DNA from: a virus
IMG/VR virus record: IMGVR_UViG_3300047483_000609
Location: 1-27,112 of that record
Length of the DNA: 27,112 nt
Strand: one strand, 5' to 3'
Below are positions 6,681 to 13,240 of this stretch, piece after piece; position 1 is the stretch's first letter, and the number at the start of each line of letters is the position of its first letter. Both the position numbers and the translations under genes were made by a program. The notes under the pieces were generated by a model. That model had not been told where the DNA came from and searched no databases. It saw only the letters and a list, made by a program, of their open reading frames with translations.

Positions 6681-7633
6681 GAACCGCAGAATTTATATCA
6701 CCTAACCATCCAGATAAATTGTGTGATATTATATCAGATACTTTATTAGATAAATATTTAGAACAAGACCCATTTACACAATGTAATATACAAGTAAGTG
6801 GTGGGTATGGTATTATATATGTTATAGGTGAAATAGCATCTGATTATACTTTGTTATATTCCGATATAAAGGAAATTGTATATAATATTTCTCAAATTGA
6901 AAATGTCGTAATCAATTTAACCAAAATAAATAAATCTCAATTTATAAATAAGTTTGGAATATCAATTGGATATGCAACAAAAGAAACTGAAACGTATTTG
7001 CCATTTGAATTTCATCATGCTAGAGAATTAAATAAATTTATTTATAATCATAAACCATTTGAAGGTAAAACTCAAATTACAATAAATGGAGATTGGGTTG
7101 ATGTAGTTGCATCATTTCAAAATACTACTAAGGATGAATTAGAAAATTTAGTAAATGATTATATTAAAACTACAAATTTTCATTTGAATAAACTACATTG
7201 TAATTCAACCGGTGATTGGGATGGGGGTGGATTATTAAATGGCGTTGGTTGTTCCGGTAAACAAAATGTAATTGATAATTATGGACCGAGAATACCATTA
7301 GGTGGTGGTTCATATAGTGGAAAGGATGCTACAAAAATAGATAGATGTGCAGGTTATATGGCTAGACGAATAGCAGTAGATTCATTAAAACAATATGGAT
7401 TACAATATGCATTAGTAGAACTAAGTTATTCAAATAACCAACAAACACCATTACAAGCACGAATAAAAGGGAACGATAGTGGTATAAATGTTGAAACTGG
7501 TCTTAAACTATATGAAGTTAAAGATTATGATTTAACTCCTAATGAAATTATAGATTTTTTAGATTTAACACAACCTATTTACGCAGAAACCTCAAAATGG
7601 GGACATATGGGAAATGAATTTAATTGGAAATAA
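6677..7633 (+). CDS. metK: S-adenosylmethionine synthetase (MetK), short and divergent
   Basis: 318 aa against about 380 in bacterial MetK. It should make SAM from ATP and methionine. Recognisable blocks are FISPNHPDKLCDIISD (6-21, His11 and Lys14 for ATP/phosphate), GISIGYATKETETYLPF (94-110), KTQITINGDWVDVV (131-144), PLGGGSYSGKDATKIDR (207-223, Lys216 and Lys220) and LDLTQPIYAETSKWGHMG (295-312). Two standard pieces are reduced. The GDQG part before GYATxET is absent, and the GGPxGDxGLTGRK loop is replaced by TGDWDGGGLLNGVGCSGK (178-195). The region is exceptionally AT-rich. It ends the thyA operon, with a new promoter starting one base after its stop. The family is secure; activity is less certain. 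Confidence 0.86.
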   Translation: MRTAEFISPNHPDKLCDIISDTLLDKYLEQDPFTQCNIQVSGGYGIIYVIGEIASDYTLLYSDIKEIVYNISQIENVVINLTKINKSQFINKFGISIGYATKETETYLPFEFHHARELNKFIYNHKPFEGKTQITINGDWVDVVASFQNTTKDELENLVNDYIKTTNFHLNKLHCNSTGDWDGGGLLNGVGCSGKQNVIDNYGPRIPLGGGSYSGKDATKIDRCAGYMARRIAVDSLKQYGLQYALVELSYSNNQQTPLQARIKGNDSGINVETGLKLYEVKDYDLTPNEIIDFLDLTQPIYAETSKWGHMGNEFNWK

Positions 7634-7665
7634 TTTGGAATTATCAAATTATTTTCGTATCTTTA
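7634..7665 (+). promoter_or_regulatory. Bacteroidota-type promoter (TTTG-N20-TATCTTTA) of the def-sigma-carbamoyltransferase operon
   Basis: TTTG at 7634-7637, a 20-nt spacer ending TTCG, then TATCTTTA at 7658-7665. The next ATG is at 7698, leaving a leader of roughly 25-30 nt. It is nearly identical in core to the promoter at 4337-4368. Confidence 0.75.
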
Positions 7666-7697
7666 CATAAATAATAACCAAATACTAAATAAAATTT

Positions 7698-7895
7698 ATG
7701 AGTAATACTACAATTACTATTCCTATCTCACTAATAAAAGATACTCCAAACAACGCTGAATTGGGTGAGAAGATTAGAAAAATATTCAACGAAACCATTA
7801 AAGAAGGACATTCTATATTTCCAGATAATGTAGAATATACCGATGAGTATTTCAAACCAAATTATGTAAATCCTTACAAATCAAATAAAAAATAA
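7698..7895 (+). CDS. Small hypothetical protein (65 aa)
   Basis: 65 aa, acidic to neutral and without membrane segments. It begins with alternating Thr/Ile (NTTITIPISLI), suggesting a beta-strand, followed by a helix (NAELGEKIRKIFNETIKEG) and a Tyr/Pro/Asn/Lys tail. It is the first gene after the promoter at 7634 and lies 4 nt before peptide deformylase. It could be a small DNA-binding or accessory protein, but I do not recognise a family. Confidence 0.65.
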   Translation: MSNTTITIPISLIKDTPNNAELGEKIRKIFNETIKEGHSIFPDNVEYTDEYFKPNYVNPYKSNKK

Positions 7896-7899
7896 TAAC

Positions 7900-8517
7900 A
7901 TGCAAATTGTAAAAGACAAACTTAAACTATCTAAACCGATTAAACCTTCAAAATTATCTGCAGAAGAAATTCAAAAGATTACTGATACTCTTACTACCGA
8001 ATTAGAAAAGCATGGTGGAATTGGATTATCTGCTAATCAGTTAGGTTTGGATGTTCGTGCATGTATAATTAAGGTAATCGACCCGTTAGTTTTAATCAAC
8101 CCAACTATTATTGAACGCTCAGAAGATGCTGTTGCGTATGTAGAACAATGTTTATCTATTGATAAAACATTAAAAAGTCCAGTTAAGACAGTTCGTTCAA
8201 AACGAATTTTAGTAGAAACTGATAATTTAGGTGTAGTAGAATTTAAAGCAGATAATCAATTTAATGATTGGAAAGATGCAGATGAATTCTTTGGTGATGC
8301 CGGTTTAATGGAATGTGTTTGTGCACAACATGAAATCGACCACTTAGATGGTATTCTTATTACTGACCAATCTCGTAGATACACAACTACTTACATTGCA
8401 CCAAAATCATATGGTAGAAATGAAATGGTTATGGTTAAATTACCAGATGGAAAAACTGAATTTATGAAATATAAAAAGGCACAGAAATTCTTAGAAGTTG
8501 GTGCGGAGATTGTATAA
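7900..8517 (+). CDS. def: Peptide deformylase with C-terminal extension
   Basis: 205 aa. The three peptide deformylase motifs are intact: motif I GIGLSANQ (40-47), motif II EQCLS with metal-binding Cys84, and motif III QHEIDHLDG (143-151) with metal ligands His144 and His148 and catalytic Glu145. The enzyme removes the N-formyl group from nascent proteins. Phage versions are common auxiliary genes in marine T4-like phages. The family core ends around residue 155. An extra stretch of about 45 residues (to GAEIV) includes KLPDGKTEFMKYKKAQKF. It is second in an operon that also encodes the late sigma factor. It is complete and probably active. Confidence 0.92.
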   Translation: MQIVKDKLKLSKPIKPSKLSAEEIQKITDTLTTELEKHGGIGLSANQLGLDVRACIIKVIDPLVLINPTIIERSEDAVAYVEQCLSIDKTLKSPVKTVRSKRILVETDNLGVVEFKADNQFNDWKDADEFFGDAGLMECVCAQHEIDHLDGILITDQSRRYTTTYIAPKSYGRNEMVMVKLPDGKTEFMKYKKAQKFLEVGAEIV

Positions 8518-8518
8518 T

Positions 8519-8746
8519 ATGGCAAAAATGACATTTAATATAGATGGTGATGATTATAGAGAAGCTTCTAAAATAGAACTAACAATACCAGATGATATGA
8601 ACATATTTGAATATAAAACAATATGTATTAGAATGGCATCGGCGTTAGGCTACCATCACACCACAATTGAAAAAGCTTTCGTAGAAACCGAAGAAGAAAG
8701 AAAAACCTTTAATGATTTAATCAATGAACTCAAAAAAACTATCTAA
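8519..8746 (+). CDS. Small hypothetical protein (75 aa)
   Basis: 75 aa starting at ATG 8519, 1 nt after the def stop. An in-frame ATG at 8498 lies inside def and would add seven basic residues, which is less likely given the tight spacing used elsewhere. The protein is a mixed alpha/beta acidic domain (MTFNIDGDDYREASKIEL, then an amphipathic helix and a final FNDLINELKKTI). There is no membrane segment or metal motif. It overlaps the next gene by 23 nt. Function unknown. Confidence 0.66.
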   Translation: MAKMTFNIDGDDYREASKIELTIPDDMNIFEYKTICIRMASALGYHHTTIEKAFVETEEERKTFNDLINELKKTI

Positions 8747-8972
8747 GAAAGACAAAATTAAATTGATGGAACAACATATCATCAATCATAGTTTTATTAT
8801 AGATGCATTGATAAATACATTGATAGAAAACAACATCACTACATTTCCAGAATTACAAAAGAAAATTCAGAAGAATGTATCAATAGTTGAAAACGAATTA
8901 AATAACACAACCACTCAATCCGATGATGAATCTCCTATGATGAATTATTTTGGACCAATGGGTGAAGCATAA
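8724..8972 (+). CDS. Small helical hypothetical protein (82 aa)
   Basis: 82 aa beginning inside the last eight codons of the upstream gene. The N-terminal part is a long basic then amphipathic helix (MNSKKLSKKDKIKLMEQ, ALINTLIENN). The middle continues helical (FPELQKKIQKNV), and the C-terminus is polar and disordered-looking, ending NYFGPMGEA. No family is recognised. The overlap and operon position (between def and a membrane-anchored small protein, upstream of the late sigma gene) support a real early or middle gene. Confidence 0.65.
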   Translation: MNSKKLSKKDKIKLMEQHIINHSFIIDALINTLIENNITTFPELQKKIQKNVSIVENELNNTTTQSDDESPMMNYFGPMGEA

Positions 8973-8981
8973 AAAATACCT

Positions 8982-9245
8982 ATGGAAATAATTTACATAG
9001 CATTCGGTGCATCATTAGTTTTAAATGTTGCACTTTTTATAGGAGTAAGAAATTTACTTAAACAAAACGAAGAATTGGAAGATACAATTTTGGATACAAT
9101 CACCGATGTGAAAACAAAAGTATCTACTGCATTAGATGCGTTGAAAGATGCAGATTTAAAAGGTTCGTTTGAATCCGATGATGAAGTTGGAGTGGTTTTC
9201 AAAGAAATGAAAGAAATTGTTGAAAATCTAAACGAAATAATTTAA
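8982..9245 (+). CDS. Small membrane-anchored coiled-coil protein (87 aa)
   Basis: 87 aa. An N-terminal hydrophobic segment (about residues 3-23, IYIAFGASLVLNVALFIGV) is followed by a charged helix with a coiled-coil-like pattern (NLLKQNEELEDTILDTITD) and a strongly acidic C-terminal half. The predicted topology is N-out or signal-anchor. It sits immediately upstream of the late sigma gene (1 nt gap). Function unknown. Confidence 0.67.
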   Translation: MEIIYIAFGASLVLNVALFIGVRNLLKQNEELEDTILDTITDVKTKVSTALDALKDADLKGSFESDDEVGVVFKEMKEIVENLNEII

Positions 9246-9246
9246 G

Positions 9247-10008
9247 ATGGCAAAACAAAGAAAACCAAAAGATAAAATTTATTTTGGAACACCTGCACAA
9301 GATGCAATTGTTGAATATAATAAATGTAAAGACCCCGTTAAAAGGTCAAAGATTTACGAAGAAAGAATTAAATATCCTTTTGAAAAACTAGCAGAGAATG
9401 TTTTAAATACATTTAAATTCTCCTACTTTGATGTATCTAAAAAAGATATACAAATGGAAGTAGTTTCTACAATGGTAGAAAAGATGCATATGTTTAAAGA
9501 AGGTAAAGGTAGAGCATTCTCTTATTTTACCATTATTGCAAAAAACCATTTGATTTTAAAGAACAACGGAAACTATAAACGTTGGAAACAAAATGCATTG
9601 ATTTCAGAAATGCCAGAAAGTTGGAATCCTGAAAATGATTTCTATGAAGTTGAAGAAGGTAGTGAATTTAGAGAATTCAAAGATATAATGTTAGCATATT
9701 GGGATAAACATCTTACTACTATTTTTAATAAGAAAAGAGATATTCAAATTGCAGATGCTGTATTAGAATTATTCCGTAGAAGTGATTATATAGAAAATTT
9801 TAACAAAAAACATTTATATCTACTTATTAGAGAAATGACTGATTGTAAGACCCATTATATCACAAAAGTGGTAAATATAATGAAACAACATCAGAAAAAA
9901 ATGTTAAACGATTATTTAGAAGACGGTGATTTTTCAGTAAGAGATGAACCTTTTTGGGTGTCACCGGATTCCATACCAGATATGGAGGAAGATTTTGATG
10001 AAGAATAA
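9247..10008 (+). CDS. 55: gp55-like sigma factor for late transcription
   Basis: 253 aa. Residues about 43-105 match sigma region 2 as found in T4-type gp55: FEKLAENVLNTFKFSYFD, a helix (IQMEVVSTMVEKMHMFKEGK), then RAFSYFTIIAKNHLI, the core-binding and -10-reading region. T4 gp55 directs host polymerase to TATAAATA late promoters together with the sliding clamp. Here a helical segment around 165-215 (DIQIADAVLELFRR ... THYITKVVNIMKQHQKK) could be a rudimentary region 4-like helix-turn-helix. The C-terminus is acidic (PDMEEDFDEE). A T4-like hydrophobic clamp-binding tip is not evident. Its probable targets are the TATTTATA motifs listed here. It lies in the operon promoted at 7634, as expected for a middle-expressed late regulator. 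Confidence 0.85.
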   Translation: MAKQRKPKDKIYFGTPAQDAIVEYNKCKDPVKRSKIYEERIKYPFEKLAENVLNTFKFSYFDVSKKDIQMEVVSTMVEKMHMFKEGKGRAFSYFTIIAKNHLILKNNGNYKRWKQNALISEMPESWNPENDFYEVEEGSEFREFKDIMLAYWDKHLTTIFNKKRDIQIADAVLELFRRSDYIENFNKKHLYLLIREMTDCKTHYITKVVNIMKQHQKKMLNDYLEDGDFSVRDEPFWVSPDSIPDMEEDFDEE

Positions 10009-11710
10009 ATATATTTTAGGAATAGCAAGTGGGTATCATGATTCTGCAGCATGTTTAGTAAAAGATGGTAAAGTTTTAGGTGCAGTTGAAGAAGAAAGAT
10101 TTACAGGAATTAAACACGATTCTTCATTCCCCACTAATGCAATTAAGTGGTTATATAACGAATTTAAAATTACCGGTGCAGATGTATCGGTAGTTTCGTT
10201 TTATGAAAATCCTACATTAAAGTTAGAACGAATTGAAGAAACTACTAAAAGAGGTGGTGTATTACAATACTTTAAACGTAATGGGATTTTAAAAGAAAAT
10301 AAACAAAACTATAAGGAAACGGAACGTAAGATTTATGAAATTACAAATGATAATATAATTTTATCTTATGGAGACCATCACTTATCTCATATTGCGTATT
10401 CTTACTATACATCACCATTTGATAGAACTGCTATCCTTTCAGTTGATGGAGTTGGTGAATGGGAAACGACAGTTTTAGCATTTGCTGAGAATAATAAAAT
10501 TACAAAATTACAAAATATTAAATTCCCACATTCGTTGGGTATGATTTATTCTGCATTCACTGCTTTCTTAGGATTTAAACCAAATGAAGGTGAATATAAA
10601 GTAATGGGTCTTGCACCATATGGTAATCCAAATACTTACACTAAACATTTTAAGGAAATTATAAAGGAAACCGAAAATGGTGAGTTTGAAATCAATATGG
10701 ATTATTTTACATATGATTATTCAAACAATTCTATGTTTAACGAAAAATTGGGATTGTTATTAGGTATTCCAAATAGATTACCAGAAGATGAGTTATTACA
10801 ACAACATAAAGATTTAGCAGCAACAATCCAATCACAATACGAATATTATTTTTTCCGTTTATTAAATAGAATGTTTGCAACACACCCATCTAACAACATT
10901 TGTTTAAGTGGTGGTTGTGCATATAATGGAACTGCAAATGGGAAAATAACAAACGAAACTCCATATAAACAATTATGGATTCCACCTGCTCCATCTGATG
11001 CTGGTTCTGCAATTGGTTGTGCGTTAGAATACTATTATAGTAATACTCCCAATGCAGTTAGAGTTGATAATACAAATCCATACTTAGGACCATGGCATTC
11101 AAACGATGAAATTAAAGAAGAATTAGATAAACACTCAAATGATATTTGGTATGAATATAAAAATCACTCCGAACTTATTCCAATCATTTCTAAACAAATT
11201 ACGGATGGAAATGTTATTGGCTGGTATGAGGGTAGAATGGAATTTGGTTCTCGAGCACTCGGTAATCGTTCTATACTTGCTAACCCAAGAGACCCACAAA
11301 TGAAAAGTAGGGTAAATAGAGTAATCAAAAAAAGAGAAGGATTTAGACCTTTTGCACCAATTGTAAAGGAAGAAGACCGTTTGAAATATTTTGATTACAA
11401 ACTTTTAGTTCCATATATGAATCAGGTTGTTAAGGTAAAAGAAGAACATAGAAATCAATTACCGGCAATCACGCACATAGATGGTTCTGCAAGAATACAA
11501 ACCCTAAATAATAGACAACATAAAAGAATGTATTCACTTTTAAATCAATTACAAATTGATAATGAATACCCTATTGTTCTTAATACCTCATTCAATTTAA
11601 AAGATAAAACTATTGTAAATTCACCAAAAGATGCAATTGAAACATTTTTAGATTGTGAAATGGATACATTAGTGTTAGGAAACTATCTTGTGAAGAAAAA
11701 AATAAAATAA
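9998..11710 (+). CDS. Carbamoyltransferase (NodU/CmcH/TobZ family)
   Basis: 570 aa. The start at 9998 is chosen because it begins the conserved MKNKYILGIASGYHDSAACL, follows a GGAGGA stretch and overlaps the sigma gene by only 11 nt; an ATG at 9944 would add 18 unrelated residues. The N-terminal ASKHA/Kae1-like domain has YHDSA (13-17), VEEERF (30-35), the metal motif HHLSH (127-131) and SVDGVGEW (148-155). The middle carries CLSGGCAYN (302-310). The C-terminal domain has EGRMEFGSRALGNRSILA (411-428) and KKREGFRPFAP (444-454). Such enzymes make carbamoyl-adenylate from carbamoyl phosphate and ATP, then carbamoylate a hydroxyl on a small molecule or possibly a modified base. It is the last gene of the operon. 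The substrate is unknown. Confidence 0.92.
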   Translation: MKNKYILGIASGYHDSAACLVKDGKVLGAVEEERFTGIKHDSSFPTNAIKWLYNEFKITGADVSVVSFYENPTLKLERIEETTKRGGVLQYFKRNGILKENKQNYKETERKIYEITNDNIILSYGDHHLSHIAYSYYTSPFDRTAILSVDGVGEWETTVLAFAENNKITKLQNIKFPHSLGMIYSAFTAFLGFKPNEGEYKVMGLAPYGNPNTYTKHFKEIIKETENGEFEINMDYFTYDYSNNSMFNEKLGLLLGIPNRLPEDELLQQHKDLAATIQSQYEYYFFRLLNRMFATHPSNNICLSGGCAYNGTANGKITNETPYKQLWIPPAPSDAGSAIGCALEYYYSNTPNAVRVDNTNPYLGPWHSNDEIKEELDKHSNDIWYEYKNHSELIPIISKQITDGNVIGWYEGRMEFGSRALGNRSILANPRDPQMKSRVNRVIKKREGFRPFAPIVKEEDRLKYFDYKLLVPYMNQVVKVKEEHRNQLPAITHIDGSARIQTLNNRQHKRMYSLLNQLQIDNEYPIVLNTSFNLKDKTIVNSPKDAIETFLDCEMDTLVLGNYLVKKKIK

Positions 11711-11713
11711 CAA

Positions 11714-11721
11714 TATTTATA
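11714..11721 (+). promoter_or_regulatory. Putative late promoter (TATTTATA) with a long leader
   Basis: TATTTATA lies 101 nt before the ATG at 11823, much farther than the 18-23 nt seen at other genes. The extra distance is filled by a sequence that can form several hairpins. It is the only promoter-like signal between the carbamoyltransferase stop and this gene. Confidence 0.42.
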
Positions 11722-11789
11722 TTCGAAAACCTTGTGGTTAAACATTCAGTGCACTTAGATGCATTTGAGTTGGAGAAATACCAACGAAT
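11721..11789 (+). promoter_or_regulatory. Structured 5' leader of the zinc-ribbon gene
   Basis: Three adjacent hairpins can form: AACC-ttgt-GGTT (11728-11739), AGTGCA-cttaga-TGCATT (11748-11765, one G-U pair) and GTTGG-agaaata-CCAAC (11769-11785). They can be closed by ATTCG (11721-11725) with CGAAT (11785-11789), sharing one C with the third stem. The 69-nt layout is compact, but the stems do not fit a tRNA (D-loop of 4, anticodon loop of 6 or 8). It may be a cis-acting translation or stability element. Confidence 0.35.
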
Positions 11790-11822
11790 GAATTTTTAAA
11801 TACAAATAAAATAAGGAAAAAT

Positions 11823-12614
11823 ATGAAACAATCAGTATGGACAAGTGGGAGTCCGTCAAACCCACAAGCGTTTGTCACAAAGAACAAACAAAGAGTAAAA
11901 CAATTCGAAGGTCAGGTCTATCTTAATGATGGAGATGAATATCAAATCGAATTATTCAACCCAACTCCAAATCACATCTTAGCTAAAATCAAAATCGATG
12001 CCAATTATCTATCTGGTGGTGGTATTGTATTACGACCTGGTGAAAGAGTGTTTTTGGAAAGATTTTTAGATACAAATAATAAGTTTGTATTCAAAACCTA
12101 TGAGGTAGGAAAAGAAGCAGTTAATGCAGGTGCTCTTGCAAATAATGGTTATGTTAAAATTGAATTCTGCCAAGAACAACCGAAATTTAATTCATACCCC
12201 AATTATCCACTAAATAGAACCATTTATGATAATGGAATTTTAAGAGGTAATAGTGGATTTGGTACAACATATACTACAAATACGTTGGGGAATACAACTT
12301 TTACAACAACGGGAACATCTCTTACTACATCAACGGCGTATTATAATAATATTACTCCAACTTCGGCAATAGCTACAAATAATAAAGTAGAAACAGGTTT
12401 AACTGAAAAAGGTGGAAGTTCTAATCAAACATTTACAAATTCAGATAGAGAATTTTATTCATACTCATTTCATAATGTAGCATGGAGAATTTTACCAACA
12501 TCACAAAAACAATATCGTAAAGAAGAACTTTCAGTTGCGTATTGTGGAGAATGTGGTGCAAAAAGAAAAAAAGATACACATAAGTTCTGCCCACATTGTG
12601 GAACTAAATTCTAA
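11823..12614 (+). CDS. Probable virion-associated protein with C-terminal zinc ribbon
   Basis: 263 aa. The N-terminal part (about 1-115) is beta-rich (VYLNDGDEYQIELFNPTPNH, then GGGIVLRPGERVFLERFLDT), suggesting a jelly-roll or beta-sandwich. A low-complexity Thr/Asn/Ser region follows (about 145-205, TTYTTNTLGNTTFTTTGTSL). The C-terminus is a compact zinc ribbon, C241-x2-C244 and C256-x2-C259 (YCGECGAKRKK ... FCPHCGTKF). Single-gene transcription from a TATTTATA motif and a strong terminator directly behind suggests an abundant late product, perhaps structural. I recognise the architecture but know no function. Confidence 0.75.
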   Translation: MKQSVWTSGSPSNPQAFVTKNKQRVKQFEGQVYLNDGDEYQIELFNPTPNHILAKIKIDANYLSGGGIVLRPGERVFLERFLDTNNKFVFKTYEVGKEAVNAGALANNGYVKIEFCQEQPKFNSYPNYPLNRTIYDNGILRGNSGFGTTYTTNTLGNTTFTTTGTSLTTSTAYYNNITPTSAIATNNKVETGLTEKGGSSNQTFTNSDREFYSYSFHNVAWRILPTSQKQYRKEELSVAYCGECGAKRKKDTHKFCPHCGTKF

Positions 12615-12640
12615 ACAAATATAATCACAAGGTATTCACT

Positions 12641-12668
12641 AAGGAGAGCAGAAATGTTCTCCTTTTTT
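12641..12668 (+). terminator. Intrinsic terminator after the zinc-ribbon gene
   Basis: A 9-bp stem AAGGAGAGC (12641-12649) / GTTCTCCTT (12656-12664), with one G-U pair and loop AGAAAT, runs directly into a T tract ending at 12668. It isolates the late gene from the promoter at 12703. Confidence 0.85.
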
Positions 12669-12702
12669 ATTGAAAAAAAAATTAAAAATATTTTACAAAA
12701 TA

Positions 12703-12734
12703 TTTGGAAAAGTGGAATATTCTTCGTATGTTAG
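12703..12734 (+). promoter_or_regulatory. Bacteroidota-type promoter of the two-gene cassette
   Basis: TTTG at 12703-12706, a 20-nt spacer ending TTCG, then TATGTTAG at 12727-12734, a weaker -7 box. An overlapping better -7 match, TAGCTTTG at 12732-12739, would have a 25-nt spacer. The ATG at 12772 follows with a roughly 30-nt A-rich leader. Confidence 0.65.
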
Positions 12735-12771
12735 CTTTGTAATAAGAGTTAAACATAAAACAAATAAAAAT

Positions 12772-12987
12772 ATGAACGATTTACAATTAAAATCTTTGAT
12801 TACTGGCTTGACTTTAGTTGAGTATGTTGATTTCGTAGAGAGTAGAGCTCTTCATTTGGGTGTTGATGCTGAGGAATTGAATATTGAGTTTTGGGAGAAG
12901 AATTTGATTAGTATGGTTAAGTTTGACCTTGCAAAAGCCGAGTTACATCGTAGAGATTTTATGTTTGCCCATTATGGTGAGTATTAA
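12772..12987 (+). CDS. Small acidic hypothetical protein of the cassette (71 aa)
   Basis: 71 aa from ATG 12772. The open frame extends upstream to an ATG at 12670, but those 34 codons cover the promoter and the tail of a terminator, so the shorter start is preferred. The product is acidic and helical (QLKSLITGLTLVEYVDFVES, LHLGVDAEELNIEFWEK, VKFDLAKAELHRRDFMF), without membrane segments or cysteines. Codon use differs sharply from neighbours: seven GAG to one GAA, and several TTG leucines, in a genome that favours GAA and TTA. First gene of a promoter-to-terminator unit. No family is recognised; an anti-host or anti-defence role is possible but unsupported. Confidence 0.72.
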   Translation: MNDLQLKSLITGLTLVEYVDFVESRALHLGVDAEELNIEFWEKNLISMVKFDLAKAELHRRDFMFAHYGEY

Positions 12988-13015
12988 TAATTGTTAAACT
13001 TTAAAATATAAAGAT

Positions 13016-13240
13016 ATGAGAATAGATATTGCAACCTTAAAAAAGATTGAGAGTGAGTTTGGTAATTTTGATATTTCACAAGTGTGGGGTGGTTCAAATG
13101 ATGTGTATTTGAGATTTGGTTATTGGGGTAGAGTTGATGTTGAAAAACTCCAAGAGATTGTTGGAAATGGTGTAAAAGTTGTTGAAGATGACGATTACGA
13201 TGATGATTGTGGATATCAGTTTATGTATCGTTTAAAGTAG
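13016..13240 (+). CDS. Small acidic hypothetical protein of the cassette (74 aa)
   Basis: 74 aa. It has an N-terminal helix (IATLKKIESEFGNF), a Trp/Gly/Tyr-rich beta region (VWGGSNDVYLRFGYWGRV) and an acidic run VVEDDDYDDDCGY (55-67) before a beta-strand ending. By my count it has 15 acidic and 9 basic residues. The fold may be a small alpha/beta domain. Guanine-rich codons (GAG, TTG, GTG) again differ from flanking genes. Its stop lies inside the left arm of the terminator at 13234. Function unknown. Confidence 0.74.
   Translation: MRIDIATLKKIESEFGNFDISQVWGGSNDVYLRFGYWGRVDVEKLQEIVGNGVKVVEDDDYDDDCGYQFMYRLK

Noticed and set aside
7039-7046. TATTTATA inside metK
   Set aside because: It is within coding sequence of an extremely AT-rich gene, with no start codon at suitable distance; a TATAAATA also occurs by chance in the same gene at 6953-6960.
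9944-9997. Upstream start for the carbamoyltransferase
   Set aside because: It would add 18 residues unlike the family and deepen the overlap with the sigma gene; the ATG at 9998 begins the conserved N-terminus.
9998-11710. TsaD/Kae1 tRNA-modification enzyme
   Set aside because: The N-terminal domain shares that fold, but the C-terminal EGRMEFGSRALGNRSILA block and overall length identify a NodU/TobZ carbamoyltransferase.
11721-11789. tRNA gene
   Set aside because: The T-arm-like hairpin is suggestive, but the acceptor stem is at most 5 bp, the D-arm loop is only 4 nt, the anticodon loop is not 7 nt, and no GGTTCRA sequence is present.
12670-12771. N-terminal extension of the 71-aa cassette protein
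   Set aside because: These codons cover the host-type promoter and directly follow a terminator T tract, so they are unlikely to be translated.
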